This document shows, in pieces, positions 44,183 through 53,091 of a DNA stretch of 64,000 bases. Under the pieces are notes generated by a model that did no database searches, was not told the DNA's origin, and saw only the letters and a program-made list of their open reading frames with translations. Position numbers and translations under genes: made by a program. This DNA is from an uncultured Eubacteriales bacterium (GTDB lineage: Bacteria > Bacillota > Clostridia > Christensenellales > Aristaeellaceae), in assembly GCA_902793325.1 (NCBI GenBank), contig CADBCY010000017.1:16835-80834 (forward strand). The letters are read 5' to 3'. The number at the start of each line of letters is the position of its first letter. Within the stretch, counting starts at the first letter, position 1.

Positions 44183-45100
44183 TTAGATGAAGCCTTCGCC
44201 GCGGATGAGCTTCGACACAGCGTTGGAGCCCACCAGCAGGATGACGCTGACCACGCTCTTGAGCATGCTGATGGCCGTGGACAGCGGGTAGTTGCCGGTG
44301 CCGCTGGTGGCGATGTTGTACACGTAGAGGTCCAGCACCTCGATGTAATCCTGGTTGAAGGCGTTCTGGAACACGTAGTACTGCTCCATGCCGTTGGAGA
44401 GGAAGTTGGCCAGGTTCAGCATGACGATGACGAAGTACGTCGGCAGGATGCTGGGGATGGTGATGTGCCAGATGATCTGCATGCGCGTGGCGCCGTCCAC
44501 CTTGGCGGCCTCGATCATCTGCTCGTCGATGCCGGTGATGGCCGCCAGATACATGATGGCCGCCCAGCCGGCGTTCTTCCAGGTGAGCCACAGCCACATC
44601 TTGAACCAGATGTGCTTGGACGATTTCAGAAAGGAGATGGGCTTGGCGATCACGCCCAGGTCCGTCAGCACCGAGTTCACCGCGCCGCTGGAGCCGAATA
44701 TGTTGAACGCGATGGAGAACACCAGCACCCAGCTGATGAAGTTCGGCAGCGTGGTGACCGTCTGCACGAATTTCTGGTAGGGGCGGCAGCGGATCTCGTT
44801 GAGGAACACCGCGAAGATCATCGGGAACCAGGAAAAGAACAGCGAGATGCCGCTCATGGCGAAGGTGTTGCGCAGCACGCGGAGCACGTCCGCCGTGCGC
44901 ACGGGATTGGAGATGATGTGCGAGAACCACTTCAGGCCCACGAAGGTTTCACGGGTGATCGGGAACGGCGGGCGGTAGTCGTGGAAGGCGTAGATCCAGC
45001 CGTACAGCGGAAAGTAGGCGAAGATCGCCACCAGGATGATAAACGGCAGGATGTACAGGAATTCCCTGTACGACCGCGCCTTTCGATTGTCGCTCCGCAT
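44183..45100 (-). CDS. lplB: Carbohydrate ABC transporter permease, LplB type
   Basis: 305 residues, six membrane helices, MalF-like. Start MRSDNRKARSYREF at 45100 with GGGAGGTG upstream, instead of the longer frame. Landmarks: FPLYGWIYAFHDY after helix 1, FVGLKWF, and the EAA loop QMIEAAKVDGATRMQIIW (about 200-217). First gene of the operon; the next start is 15 bases downstream of its stop. Confidence 0.9.
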   Translation of the reverse strand: MRSDNRKARSYREFLYILPFIILVAIFAYFPLYGWIYAFHDYRPPFPITRETFVGLKWFSHIISNPVRTADVLRVLRNTFAMSGISLFFSWFPMIFAVFLNEIRCRPYQKFVQTVTTLPNFISWVLVFSIAFNIFGSSGAVNSVLTDLGVIAKPISFLKSSKHIWFKMWLWLTWKNAGWAAIMYLAAITGIDEQMIEAAKVDGATRMQIIWHITIPSILPTYFVIVMLNLANFLSNGMEQYYVFQNAFNQDYIEVLDLYVYNIATSGTGNYPLSTAISMLKSVVSVILLVGSNAVSKLIRGEGFI

Positions 45101-45186
45101 ATCCGCACCTCCCGGCGTCGGCGGCGCGCCGGAGCGCCCGCCAAGCCGCGAACCTCCGAGCGTCGCCCACACTACCTACATAAAAT

Positions 45187-45215
45187 ATGATAGTGTAAAC
45201 AGGACGTTATGGCAA
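45187..45215 (-). promoter_or_regulatory. Promoter of the lplBC operon
   Basis: Minus strand TTGCCA (45210-45215), 17 bases, TATCAT (45187-45192). Confidence 0.68.
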
Positions 45216-45324
45216 TACTTCTTTGTCAAAAAGCTGTCCCAAAACAACAAAAAAGTATAAAACCGACAACAGAAGCGCAACAAATGAGAATCTACATATT
45301 TGTCGATATGTTTACAGGTTTAAT

Positions 45325-45470
45325 ACTAGGCTCAATCTAAAAGTGATTATATGCGGAGCAGATTTTTCGTTCTGCCAAAGCCGAACGGAGGGAGGCGGAA
45401 GGTTGCGAACCTGAAGGTTCGCAAGTTCAGCCCGTTGGGCTGAACCGCGGCATTTTAGATTGAGAATAGT
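45325..45470. repeat. MITE-like palindromic element with nested hairpins
   Basis: Imperfect 18-base terminal inverted repeats (45325-45342 and 45453-45470, two mismatches, ATACTA..CTCAATCTAAAA on the inner side) enclose about 110 bases. Inside are two perfect 9-bp hairpins next to each other: TTGCGAACC-TGAA-GGTTCGCAA (45402-45423) and GTTCAGCCC-GTT-GGGCTGAAC (45425-45445). The ends are AT-rich against a GC-rich genome. The stretch 45101-45645 has no gene: it holds the lplB promoter, this element, and nothing else recognised. Confidence 0.65.
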
Positions 45471-45645
45471 ATAACATTGCGCCCGCGGCCATCGCGCCCG
45501 CGGTCCGCCCCGCACGGGGGCGGCATGACAGGACGGGCGGAGGTCCCGCCCGCCCTGGAGGCGCCGGAATCTCCGCCCGCTGTCTATGCAGTTGTCTGGG
45601 AGGCCTCGCCGATGCGAAGCCCGTTCCGGCCGGAGCCGGTTCGCG

Positions 45646-47886
45646 TTACGGCGTATACACGCGGTTGATCTCCACGACCTTGCCGCCCTCGACGCGGATG
45701 GTGGTGTTGTAGGCGTCGAAGCTGTCGAGCTGCGCGGCCTGCATGGCGTCGATCATGCCGTCGTAGTCCGCCACGACCGGATCCCGGTCGATGTCGGAGG
45801 CGTCGGTGTAGGTAACGGAGGGATCGACGACCAGCGTGGTCGCGCCGTGGTTGGTATAGGTGGGCAGGTCGTCATAGTCCATGACGGTAAAGCCGTTGGA
45901 GTCTCCGGGGGTCCCCAGCACGAGTCCGCCCTCGTCCAGGCCGCCGTTGATGATCAGGCCATCGTCTCCCCATTCCAGGGATTCCACCACGTAGCGCCGA
46001 TCGCCCGTGACGAGGGTATCGCCCACGGCGAGCTGGTTGATGTCCACGATGTCGTACCAGTCCTGGGTGTAGATGCTCACGGCGTTCATGTACGTGGCGG
46101 AAGCGCCGCGGAGCACGTCGCCGCGGTCGAACGACACCGCGTAGGTGCCGTCGGGCAGGCGGTTAATGTCGAAGGATTCGACCTGCGGCAGGACGGTCTT
46201 TGCCGCCGGCGCCGTCTCGTCCTCAAACACCACGGTGTTGCTCAGCCACTTCGCGCCCGTCGCCTCGGACACCGCCATGGCCGCGAAGTTCATGTTGCCG
46301 TCGTCCCAGTCGCTGTCCGCGCTGAAGCTGCCGGAGATGCTGTTGCCGGCGTTGGCCTTCAGCTCGAAGCCGTCGATGACCATGACCAGGTTGTCCTTCC
46401 TGAAGTCGGGCTCGTCGCCGAAGGTCAGCAGCAGCAGGTTGAACATGGCCTTCTCCCCGCCCAGGTTCGTCAGCGACCAGTGGTAGGTCTTTACGCCGTC
46501 GGTGTCGCCGCTGTCGTCGGAGGGCGTCACGGTCAGGGCCAGGTTCACGGGGGTCTCCGCGCTGCCCTCGCCCATCCAGGTTTCCTCCGGAGCGGTATCG
46601 AACCAGGCGTTCACCATCGCGTCGATGTCGGAGGGGCGGATCTTGCCCTCCTCGACCATCAGCCCGTGGTCGGCGGCAAAGCCCGCCAGCGCCACGTCCA
46701 GCTTCTGGCCGTAGATGCCGTCGTAGCTGCCCGCGTCGTAGCCGAGCTGGCTCACGATCTGCTGCAGCGCGCGGATGTCCTCGCCGCGGCGGCCGCGCTC
46801 GAACACCGTGCCCGACTCGATCGTCTCATGCTGCTCGTAGCCGCAATCCGTGCACACGCGCACGCGCTCGCCGGGCGTGGAGCGGGTCATTTCGCGCACG
46901 GTCTCCCAGGGGCCGAACTCGTGGCTCAGCCGCTGCCGGGTCTGGGGCCAGGCGATGCCGTCGGGGTTCAGGCCCTGGTCGCTCTGGTAATGGATGAGCG
47001 CCTTCTCCGTGCCGCCGCCGAACACGCCGTCCGCGCCGCCCGCGTTCAGGTAGCCCTGGTCCGCCAGGAGCTGCTGGAGGTTGTACACCTCCACGCTGCG
47101 ATCCCCGCGGCGCAGCGTGCCCTCGGGGTCGAAGCTCTCCTCGCCGCCGTCGTGGCCGCAGACCCGGCAGGTCTTCCTGCGCGTGCCGGCGGAGTGGTCG
47201 GTGGCCTCCTCCACGATCTCCCATGCGTAGTCGTGGGGCAGCTTTTCGATGGCCTGCTTTTCCTCGGCGCCGCAGACCGTGCACGCGCGCACGCGCTGGC
47301 CGGCCTCGGCGCAGGTGGCCGCGCGGACCACTTCCCAGTCGCCGAAGGTGTGGTCCTCGAGGTACTCCTTCGTCTCCTTGTATCCGCAGACCTTGCAGGT
47401 GCGCGTCCGCTCGCCCTTCTTGGAGCAGGTAGCCTCCTTGGTCACCTTCCACTTGCCGAATTCATGCTTCAGCTTCTTGATGTTCTCCTCTTCCACCTTG
47501 CCGCACTTCTTGCAGGTACGGGAGCGGTGGCCCTTCTCCTCGCAGGTGGCCTCCTTGTCGACCTCCCACTTGCCCCACTTGTGCTTGCAGTACTTCTTGG
47601 GCATGGTCTCGCTCATGTGCTTTACCTGCACAAAGCCGAGCATCTGCCCGCCGTGCTTGGTATCCTCGACCATGAACTGGGCCCACTTGCCGTCCGGGGA
47701 CAGCGCGTCGACGGTGATCGCCGTGCCGCCCTTGAGCTTCTTGATGACCTTGGAATCGGTGTTGTCCTCGCTGTAGACCTTGACCTTGTCCACGTTGACG
47801 TACATCGTGCCCCACACCGCAAACGCGGGGGCGGCCAGCGCCAACATCAGCACAAGGGCCAGGATGGCCGCGATGCATTTCTTCAT
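45646..47886 (-). CDS. Exported multi-domain wall protein: SH3, five cysteine-pair repeats, two peptidoglycan-binding domains
   Basis: 746 residues. Signal peptide 1-23. SH3-type domain (about 28-90). Then 38-residue repeats of the form HxFGxWxVxxEATCxxxGxRxRTCxxCG at 102-138, 141-178, 179-216, 218-252 and, after a gap, 322-358. Cysteines in the first three repeat at +10 and +3 (115/125/128, 154/164/167, 192/202/205); in the last two the first Cys is replaced. Two peptidoglycan-binding domains (about 263-320 and 363-420) interleave. A C-terminal region (430-746) is unrecognised, acidic and beta-rich. AGGAGG precedes the ATG. A cell-wall-bound binding protein is likely. Confidence 0.82.
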   Translation of the reverse strand: MKKCIAAILALVLMLALAAPAFAVWGTMYVNVDKVKVYSEDNTDSKVIKKLKGGTAITVDALSPDGKWAQFMVEDTKHGGQMLGFVQVKHMSETMPKKYCKHKWGKWEVDKEATCEEKGHRSRTCKKCGKVEEENIKKLKHEFGKWKVTKEATCSKKGERTRTCKVCGYKETKEYLEDHTFGDWEVVRAATCAEAGQRVRACTVCGAEEKQAIEKLPHDYAWEIVEEATDHSAGTRRKTCRVCGHDGGEESFDPEGTLRRGDRSVEVYNLQQLLADQGYLNAGGADGVFGGGTEKALIHYQSDQGLNPDGIAWPQTRQRLSHEFGPWETVREMTRSTPGERVRVCTDCGYEQHETIESGTVFERGRRGEDIRALQQIVSQLGYDAGSYDGIYGQKLDVALAGFAADHGLMVEEGKIRPSDIDAMVNAWFDTAPEETWMGEGSAETPVNLALTVTPSDDSGDTDGVKTYHWSLTNLGGEKAMFNLLLLTFGDEPDFRKDNLVMVIDGFELKANAGNSISGSFSADSDWDDGNMNFAAMAVSEATGAKWLSNTVVFEDETAPAAKTVLPQVESFDINRLPDGTYAVSFDRGDVLRGASATYMNAVSIYTQDWYDIVDINQLAVGDTLVTGDRRYVVESLEWGDDGLIINGGLDEGGLVLGTPGDSNGFTVMDYDDLPTYTNHGATTLVVDPSVTYTDASDIDRDPVVADYDGMIDAMQAAQLDSFDAYNTTIRVEGGKVVEINRVYTP

Positions 47887-47903
47887 ATCCTTCCTCCTAT
47901 TCT

Positions 47904-47919
47904 CCGCCGGATCCGGCGG
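47904..47919. repeat. 16-base perfect palindrome upstream of the wall-protein start
   Basis: CCGCCGGATCCGGCGG lies 18 bases before the ATG at 47886, beside the ribosome site. Just beyond it a 13-base direct repeat occurs twice (47933-47945 and 47949-47961). It could be an operator or an mRNA hairpin near the ribosome site. Confidence 0.45.
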
Positions 47920-48020
47920 CGATAAACCATTTCCCCGACGCGCCGTTCCCCCGACGCGCCGCGCTTTTCATGGGCTTTCGGGTACCCGCGGGCGCCCGGA
48001 TGCGTCAGGGGCGCGCCGCG

Positions 48021-49205
48021 TCAGGCGCCCTCGCCCGGATCGTCGACCTTTTCAAACACCCGCTGGTCCTCGCCGGGGGTCTCCTTGTAGTCGGTCCAGG
48101 TCAGCGTGCCGTCGGCGTTCAGCGCGAAGCTCGCCGCGCCGTCGTCGTAGATCTGCTCGTTGGAGACCAGCTCCTTGTCGTCGTCGAGCACGATGTTGAA
48201 CTTCATGCCGATCTCCAGGCTGGACAGCGCCATGCCGACGTCGTCGTAGGAGCAGGCGTCGTAGATCCAGCGCACGCCCTCGTGCTCGCCGGTGTAATGC
48301 GTGACGATGCAGTTGAAGAGGTTGTAATCGTCGGTCATGTGCACGATCTCAAGCTCCCAGTCGCCCGAGCGCCAGAGGCCCACGTATTCCTCGCTCTCGG
48401 GGAAGTAGGTGTAGTCGCTCTCCCACGCCTCCGTGTCCTCGGCGTCGCCGGAGTCCGCGCGCGCGAACACCACGGTCTCCTCCGGGCGCACGTCGTCGTA
48501 CCAGGTCAGCGCGAGGGCGTCCGCGTCGCCGTCGAGGGTGAACGAACCGGTCGTGCCGGCGACCTTCGCCTCGCCCAGCTCGGGCGCATCCTCGCTGTCC
48601 GTGATGGGCACGTCCCAGAACTTGCCCTTGTCGTACACGAAGGCGTTCAGATCGCAGTCGTAGTAGACGGTCGTCTTGAACACATACGCGCCGTGCGTGA
48701 GCGGCGCGACGGCCTCCACGTCCCAGCCGCGGTCCTCGCCCTTGGCGACGGTCAGCTGCGTAAACTGCGTCTCCTCCTCCAGCCACTCGCCGGAGAAGTA
48801 CGGGTCGAGCTCCGCCTCGTCGGGCGCGGCGGTGAAGGAGCCGCCGGTGTTCTCCTGCACCACGCCGTCCTTCACGGTCAGATCCCAGGTATACATCCGG
48901 TCGCAGGCGATGCCGATGTAGTGCCGGACGGCGACGGTGACCTCGCCGTCGCCCGCGGGCGCGTAGCGGACGACGTATTCATCGCCCTCCAGCGCCTCGT
49001 CCGCCAGCTTCACCACGGAATCGTCCTGGGCCATATCGTCGGCGAGCCAGCCCAGGTCGCCCTCCGGGTCGGGGATGCGGATGACGTAGACGCCGTCCTC
49101 GATGTCGCAGCGAACCGGCGCATCGGCGGGCTCCGCGAGGGCGAGGCCGGTCAGGCACAGCGCCGCGATCACGACCGGGACGAGCAATCTCATAATGGCT
49201 TTCAC
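48021..49205 (-). CDS. Exported acidic protein of unknown function
   Basis: 394 residues from a GTG at 49205 with AGGAGAGG about 10 bases upstream (an ATG four codons later lacks a site). Signal peptide about 1-25 (LALA-EP). The mature protein is very acidic and beta-rich, with repeated short aromatic strands (YIGIACDRMYTWDL, VYYDCDLNAFVYDKGKFWDVP) and four or five scattered cysteines. No family recognised. It is co-oriented with the cysteine-repeat wall protein downstream (134-base gap). Confidence 0.7.
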   Translation of the reverse strand: MKAIMRLLVPVVIAALCLTGLALAEPADAPVRCDIEDGVYVIRIPDPEGDLGWLADDMAQDDSVVKLADEALEGDEYVVRYAPAGDGEVTVAVRHYIGIACDRMYTWDLTVKDGVVQENTGGSFTAAPDEAELDPYFSGEWLEEETQFTQLTVAKGEDRGWDVEAVAPLTHGAYVFKTTVYYDCDLNAFVYDKGKFWDVPITDSEDAPELGEAKVAGTTGSFTLDGDADALALTWYDDVRPEETVVFARADSGDAEDTEAWESDYTYFPESEEYVGLWRSGDWELEIVHMTDDYNLFNCIVTHYTGEHEGVRWIYDACSYDDVGMALSSLEIGMKFNIVLDDDKELVSNEQIYDDGAASFALNADGTLTWTDYKETPGEDQRVFEKVDDPGEGA

Positions 49206-49244
49206 GGTGTTTTTCCCTCTCCTTTCCAGAAACCGGTTGACAGT

Positions 49245-49255
49245 ATTCTACCACA
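49245..49255 (-). promoter_or_regulatory. Extended -10 promoter of the acidic exported protein
   Basis: Minus strand TGTGG plus TAGAAT (49245-49250); no strong -35. Confidence 0.5.
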
Positions 49256-49534
49256 TTTTCCGTCCAAAATCATCCTTTCGGGCCAACTCATTTTGAAGAA
49301 AGCCGGGCGCAGGGCGCGGCTCGCCCGTGTTTTGCAAAAATTTAATATTTTACGGCGTCCCCCGCGGAAGCGCCGCCGGGCAACCGCCCCGCGGGCCGAC
49401 CGCCGAACCGGCAGGGCGCGCGACCTCCATCGCCGCCGGAGAGCGCGCGCGAAACCGCCGATCCTCCCCCGCCCCGCGCCGGTGCGTCCTACGAATTGTA
49501 ACAAAATCTTAATATCTATAAATGGGCTTTAATA

Positions 49535-49563
49535 TTGATTCGCGGGCGTTCATAGATTACAAT
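49535..49563 (+). promoter_or_regulatory. Promoter of the 462-residue exported protein
   Basis: TTGATT (49535-49540), 17 bases, TACAAT (49558-49563). The -35 is identical to that of the Ig-like gene at 27427. The leader is about 95 bases. Confidence 0.7.
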
Positions 49564-49665
49564 ATATTTACACAGCGCGACCGGCGCGAGGCCCCGGTTC
49601 GCGCGAGGAACGGAAGGATGCGCAAAACACGGATGGATCGGCCAACGGAGAAAAGGAGGTTCGAA

Positions 49666-51054
49666 ATGAAAAGGAAGGAACTCCACGCGGTGGTGAAGCG
49701 GCTCGCTTCCCTCGCACTGGCGCTGGTCTTTGTCGCGGCGTTCGCGCCGTTCTTCGGCGCCGCCCGCGCCGAGGGCGACGCCGCCGAGCCGACCCAGGCG
49801 TTCATCGTCAACGCGGACGGCACGGAGAGCGAGATCAGCGCGGAAGAGCTCGAGGCGCTGCGGAGCAACAGCGTGCCCGTGGTGCCGAGGGACATCGAGG
49901 TCGTCGTGGCGGACGACATCGTCGACGCCGGGGACCTGTCCCTGGCGGCGGAGGAAAACGTCATCGACATCACGCCGGAGGACACCGACGCCCCGGTCGC
50001 CGAGGCCAACGGGTCGGTGCTGGAGGGCGGGAATACGCTGCTGCTCGGCCGGCCCTCGTTTGACGACGCGGAGGGCGCGTACACGAACGCGACCATCGTC
50101 CAGAACGTGACGGTCAGCACCAGCGGCAAGAAGGTGATCGTGAAGGGCACGATCAACGCGCCGCACTACTTCTACGGGCTGTACGTCGACAAGACGCTGG
50201 TGTCGGCCGTGACCGGCTCCACCGTCAACGTCACCATCAACATGAGCGATTTCGCGACCGGCTACCACACGGTGTGGCTGGCGGTCGTGGAGGGGGCCGG
50301 CAGCACGACGGCCATCGACATGATCTACAAGAAGTACGTGGCCTTCAACACGCTCTCCGAGCGGCCCACGTACAACGGCGTGTTCGAGGTGTACTCCACG
50401 TACTTCACCTACGCCCCCTACGACATGGCCATGCACAACATGGCGGACAAACTGTACTTGCAGTACAGCTCGGACGGCGGCAAGACCTGGAAGACCTCCG
50501 GCTACATGCAGGCCAACATGATCCAGCTCTACATATCCCAGAAGTACGAGATCAGCGGGCTGCAGCCGAAGACGACGTACAAGACCCGCATCCGCTACGG
50601 CAAGGTCGTCACCTACACCAGCGACCAGCTCGGCGACGGCGAGAGCTACTTCTTCGGCGGCCCGGCGCTGAACACCACCACCATCAAGACCGGCTCCGCC
50701 ACGAAGCCCGCGATCAAATCCGTGCGGTGCAAGGCTGTCCACGTGCGCTACCACAAGGTGCGTCACTACGGCCAGTATACGGGCGTGTACCTGTACACCG
50801 AGAGGTTCTACACCTGCAAGATCAAGGTGATCGTCCGGCTGAAGAAGAAGCCGGGCACGAAGGGCCTGTGGATCGGCACCAAGTGGGCGAAGGGCAACAA
50901 GAAGACGTATTCCAAGACCTTCGCGATCTATCCCAACTACTTCGCCCAGCGGCCGCGCGGCCACTACAAGTACACGGTCACCATACGCTCCGGCCAGAGC
51001 AAGAAGTGGGGCGGCTACTCGCCCAGCGTGACGAAGACCAAGAAGCTGTCCTGA
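49666..51054 (+). CDS. Exported beta-sandwich-rich protein of unknown function
   Basis: 462 residues; AAAAGGAGG 6 bases before the ATG. Signal peptide about 1-35 (ARA-EG). An acidic spacer (36-125) is followed by Ig/fibronectin-like strands (ATIVQNVTVSTSGKKVIVKG; then YKTRIRYGKVV after a GLQPKTTY turn typical of fibronectin type III). The C-terminal domain is highly basic and aromatic (VHVRYHKVRHYG, KKWGGYSPSVTKTKKL). No catalytic motif is visible. An extracellular structural or adhesive function is the simplest reading, with low certainty. Confidence 0.75.
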   Translation: MKRKELHAVVKRLASLALALVFVAAFAPFFGAARAEGDAAEPTQAFIVNADGTESEISAEELEALRSNSVPVVPRDIEVVVADDIVDAGDLSLAAEENVIDITPEDTDAPVAEANGSVLEGGNTLLLGRPSFDDAEGAYTNATIVQNVTVSTSGKKVIVKGTINAPHYFYGLYVDKTLVSAVTGSTVNVTINMSDFATGYHTVWLAVVEGAGSTTAIDMIYKKYVAFNTLSERPTYNGVFEVYSTYFTYAPYDMAMHNMADKLYLQYSSDGGKTWKTSGYMQANMIQLYISQKYEISGLQPKTTYKTRIRYGKVVTYTSDQLGDGESYFFGGPALNTTTIKTGSATKPAIKSVRCKAVHVRYHKVRHYGQYTGVYLYTERFYTCKIKVIVRLKKKPGTKGLWIGTKWAKGNKKTYSKTFAIYPNYFAQRPRGHYKYTVTIRSGQSKKWGGYSPSVTKTKKLS

Positions 51055-51083
51055 CGCTTTGAGTGAAGGGCGGAGGACGTCGA

Positions 51084-51116
51084 CGGGGCCGGGATCGCAA
51101 TGCGATCCCGGCCCCG
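51084..51116. terminator. Long hairpin between convergent genes
   Basis: A 16-bp perfect stem (51084-51099 with 51101-51116) whose loop must open by a few pairs, followed by TTATAAT on the plus strand. It separates the exported protein from the ROK gene. Confidence 0.8.
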
Positions 51117-51135
51117 TTATAATCCTGTGGCGTTC

Positions 51136-52065
51136 TCAGTCCTTCACGAGCTCCGCCGCGCCGATGATGCCGAAGTCCTGCTTCAGCTCGGCGATGCGGA
51201 AATCCACCGGCTTCGGCACGTGGTTGTAGCGGTCGAACTCCGCGCGCACGCGGTCGAACAGCGCCGGGCCGAGGTTGGTCAGCCCGCCGCCGAACACGAA
51301 CAGGTTCACGTTCAAAAGCAGGTAGACGTTGAAGCAGCACAGGGCGATGTAGTGGGCCATCTGGTCCAGGAAATCCAGCGCCAGCGCGTCGCCGGCGTCC
51401 ACGGCCTGCTTGAGCGCGTGCCCGTCCAGCGCGCCGTTCATGTCCAGCACGGTCCTGCGGCCCTTCCCCATGATGCGAAGCTGCTGCGGGATGTACCGGC
51501 CCGACGCCCACGACATGAAGCAGCCCCGGTTGCGGCAGCCGCACTCCAGGCCCTCGTCGGGGGTAATCAGCATGTGGCCCGCCTCGCCGGCCCAGCCGTA
51601 GCTGCCCCGGAAGACGTCGCCGTTCAGCACCAGCCCGCAGCCGATGCCGGTGCTGACCGCCATGTAGATCATGTTCCGGCTGCCCCGGCCCGCGCCGTAG
51701 CGCAGCTCCGCCAGCGCCGCCAGGTTGCTGTCCTTGTCGATGCGCACGGGCACGTCGATGTGCCGCGCGAACCAGTCGCGCATGGGGAAGTCGCGGACGT
51801 TCACCATGGCGGAGGTCATGCAGACATAGCCCTCGTCATAGAGCAGGAAGGACGGCATGCCGATGCCGATGCCCCTCAGCTCGCGCTCCTCCACGCCGTT
51901 TGCCGCGATGAGCGCCCGGACGCCGTCCAGGATCAGCGCGCTGAGCGCCGGCCCGTCCGCCTCGATGGGCGTGGCATCCTTCCTGCGGTCCAGCAGCACG
52001 CCCCCGTCGTCAAACAGCCCGTAGGCGATCTTGGTGCCGCCCACGTCGACGCCGATTCGAACCAT
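51136..52065 (-). CDS. ROK-family sugar kinase
   Basis: 309 residues. The N-terminal phosphate loop is IGVDVGGTKIAYG (4-16), the catalytic region is IDKDSNLAALAE (about 112), and EAGHMLI plus CGCRNRGC (about 160-178) give the zinc-binding ROK signature. The C-terminal FVFGGGL contacts ATP. It lacks the helix-turn-helix of repressor-type ROK proteins, so it is a kinase for glucose, a mannosamine/glucosamine derivative or similar. Last gene of a unit after two Gfo/Idh/MocA enzymes (27-base gap). Confidence 0.9.
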   Translation of the reverse strand: MVRIGVDVGGTKIAYGLFDDGGVLLDRRKDATPIEADGPALSALILDGVRALIAANGVEERELRGIGIGMPSFLLYDEGYVCMTSAMVNVRDFPMRDWFARHIDVPVRIDKDSNLAALAELRYGAGRGSRNMIYMAVSTGIGCGLVLNGDVFRGSYGWAGEAGHMLITPDEGLECGCRNRGCFMSWASGRYIPQQLRIMGKGRRTVLDMNGALDGHALKQAVDAGDALALDFLDQMAHYIALCCFNVYLLLNVNLFVFGGGLTNLGPALFDRVRAEFDRYNHVPKPVDFRIAELKQDFGIIGAAELVKD

Positions 52066-52092
52066 GCTCTCGCCCTCCCCGTCGCGCGGCCG

Positions 52093-53079
52093 TCACTCGC
52101 CCGCGAAGCGTATGCCCGCGCGCTTGCGGCTGCGCTCGATCACGTCCACCACGTCCGCCGTCACCGCCAGCCGACGCCGGAAGGCGTCGCGGTCGCCGTC
52201 GAGCACCAGGCGCGTCAGGCCCTGGATCTCATAGTACCAGCGGTCGGGATCGGGCTGGCGGTTGATCTGCACCTCGCCGTCCCGCGTGACGACCCGCACG
52301 GCGGCGACGCCGTTGGCGCCGTTCTCGATGTAGAGGTAGCCCTTCTCGCCCTGGATCTGCACCGCGTTCACGCCCCAGGTGTCCTTCGCGCCGGTGCACT
52401 CGCAGACGAACCCCGGGTAGCGCAGCACCATGATGCCCGAGGAATCCGCGCCGGTGGGGCAGACGTTGGGGTAGTAGACGGCCTCCTCCGGCCTGCCGAA
52501 CAGCGCGACGTTGAAGTAGACGTTGTAGTAGTTGATGTCCTGCAGGCACCCGCCGGCGAACGCGGGGTTGAAGATGTTGGGCGTTTCGCCGGCCAGCACC
52601 TGGTCATAGCGGCTGGAATACTGGCAGTAGCTGCACTGAACCAGGCGGAGGCGCCCGATGCGCGGCAGTTGCTCCCGCACCGCCTCGAAGTTGGGCAGGA
52701 AGGCGGTGGGCGTGGCGTCGATCAGGTACAGGCCGCGCGCCTCCGCGAGGGCGGCGAGCTCCCGAACCTGTTCGCCGGCGGCGCAGAAGGGCTTCTCGCA
52801 CAGCACATTCTTCCCGGCGAGCAGCGCCCGCTTCGCCTGTTCGTAGTGCAGGCTGTTCGGGGAGGCGACGTACACGAAGTTCACGGCCTCGTCCGCAAAC
52901 AGGGCGTCCAGGTCCGTGTAGACCTTCTTCGCGCCGTAGGCAGCGGCGAGCTTTTCGCCCTTCTCCGCGCTCCTGGAGTACACGGCCTCCAGCGCGATGC
53001 CCTCGGTCCGCGCGACCGCGTCGAGGATCGAACGGACGATGACCCCGGAGCCGATGGTGCCGAGTCGGATCTCATTCAT
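52093..53079 (-). CDS. Gfo/Idh/MocA-family oxidoreductase
   Basis: 328 residues. N-terminal Rossmann fold: RLGTIGSGVIVRSIL (4-18), then VYSRSAEKGEKLA. The conserved catalytic-site motif reads LCEKPFCAA (about 92-100), carrying the EKP lysine. The C-terminal alpha/beta domain follows. Predicted NAD(P)-dependent dehydrogenase or epimerase acting on a sugar or inositol derivative. GGAGG 7 bases before the ATG. It is 12 bases downstream of the next Gfo gene, so they are co-transcribed. Confidence 0.9.
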   Translation of the reverse strand: MNEIRLGTIGSGVIVRSILDAVARTEGIALEAVYSRSAEKGEKLAAAYGAKKVYTDLDALFADEAVNFVYVASPNSLHYEQAKRALLAGKNVLCEKPFCAAGEQVRELAALAEARGLYLIDATPTAFLPNFEAVREQLPRIGRLRLVQCSYCQYSSRYDQVLAGETPNIFNPAFAGGCLQDINYYNVYFNVALFGRPEEAVYYPNVCPTGADSSGIMVLRYPGFVCECTGAKDTWGVNAVQIQGEKGYLYIENGANGVAAVRVVTRDGEVQINRQPDPDRWYYEIQGLTRLVLDGDRDAFRRRLAVTADVVDVIERSRKRAGIRFAGE

Positions 53080-53091
53080 GGCGCGCCCTCC

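Larger units (their letters stand above)
49206..49665. other. Divergent intergenic region with two promoters
   Basis: 460 bases between divergent exported-protein genes. It holds the minus-strand extended -10 (49245-49255), a GC-rich middle, and the plus-strand promoter at 49535-49563. I see no gene or RNA in the middle section. Confidence 0.6.

Noticed and set aside
45312-45515. Small frames of 63-67 codons inside the MITE-like element
   Set aside because: They follow the palindromes rather than a coding pattern and have no ribosome site; treated as part of the repeat.
47933-47961. Possible CRISPR or tandem-repeat array
   Set aside because: Only two copies of a 13-base unit 3 bases apart; no array anywhere in the window.
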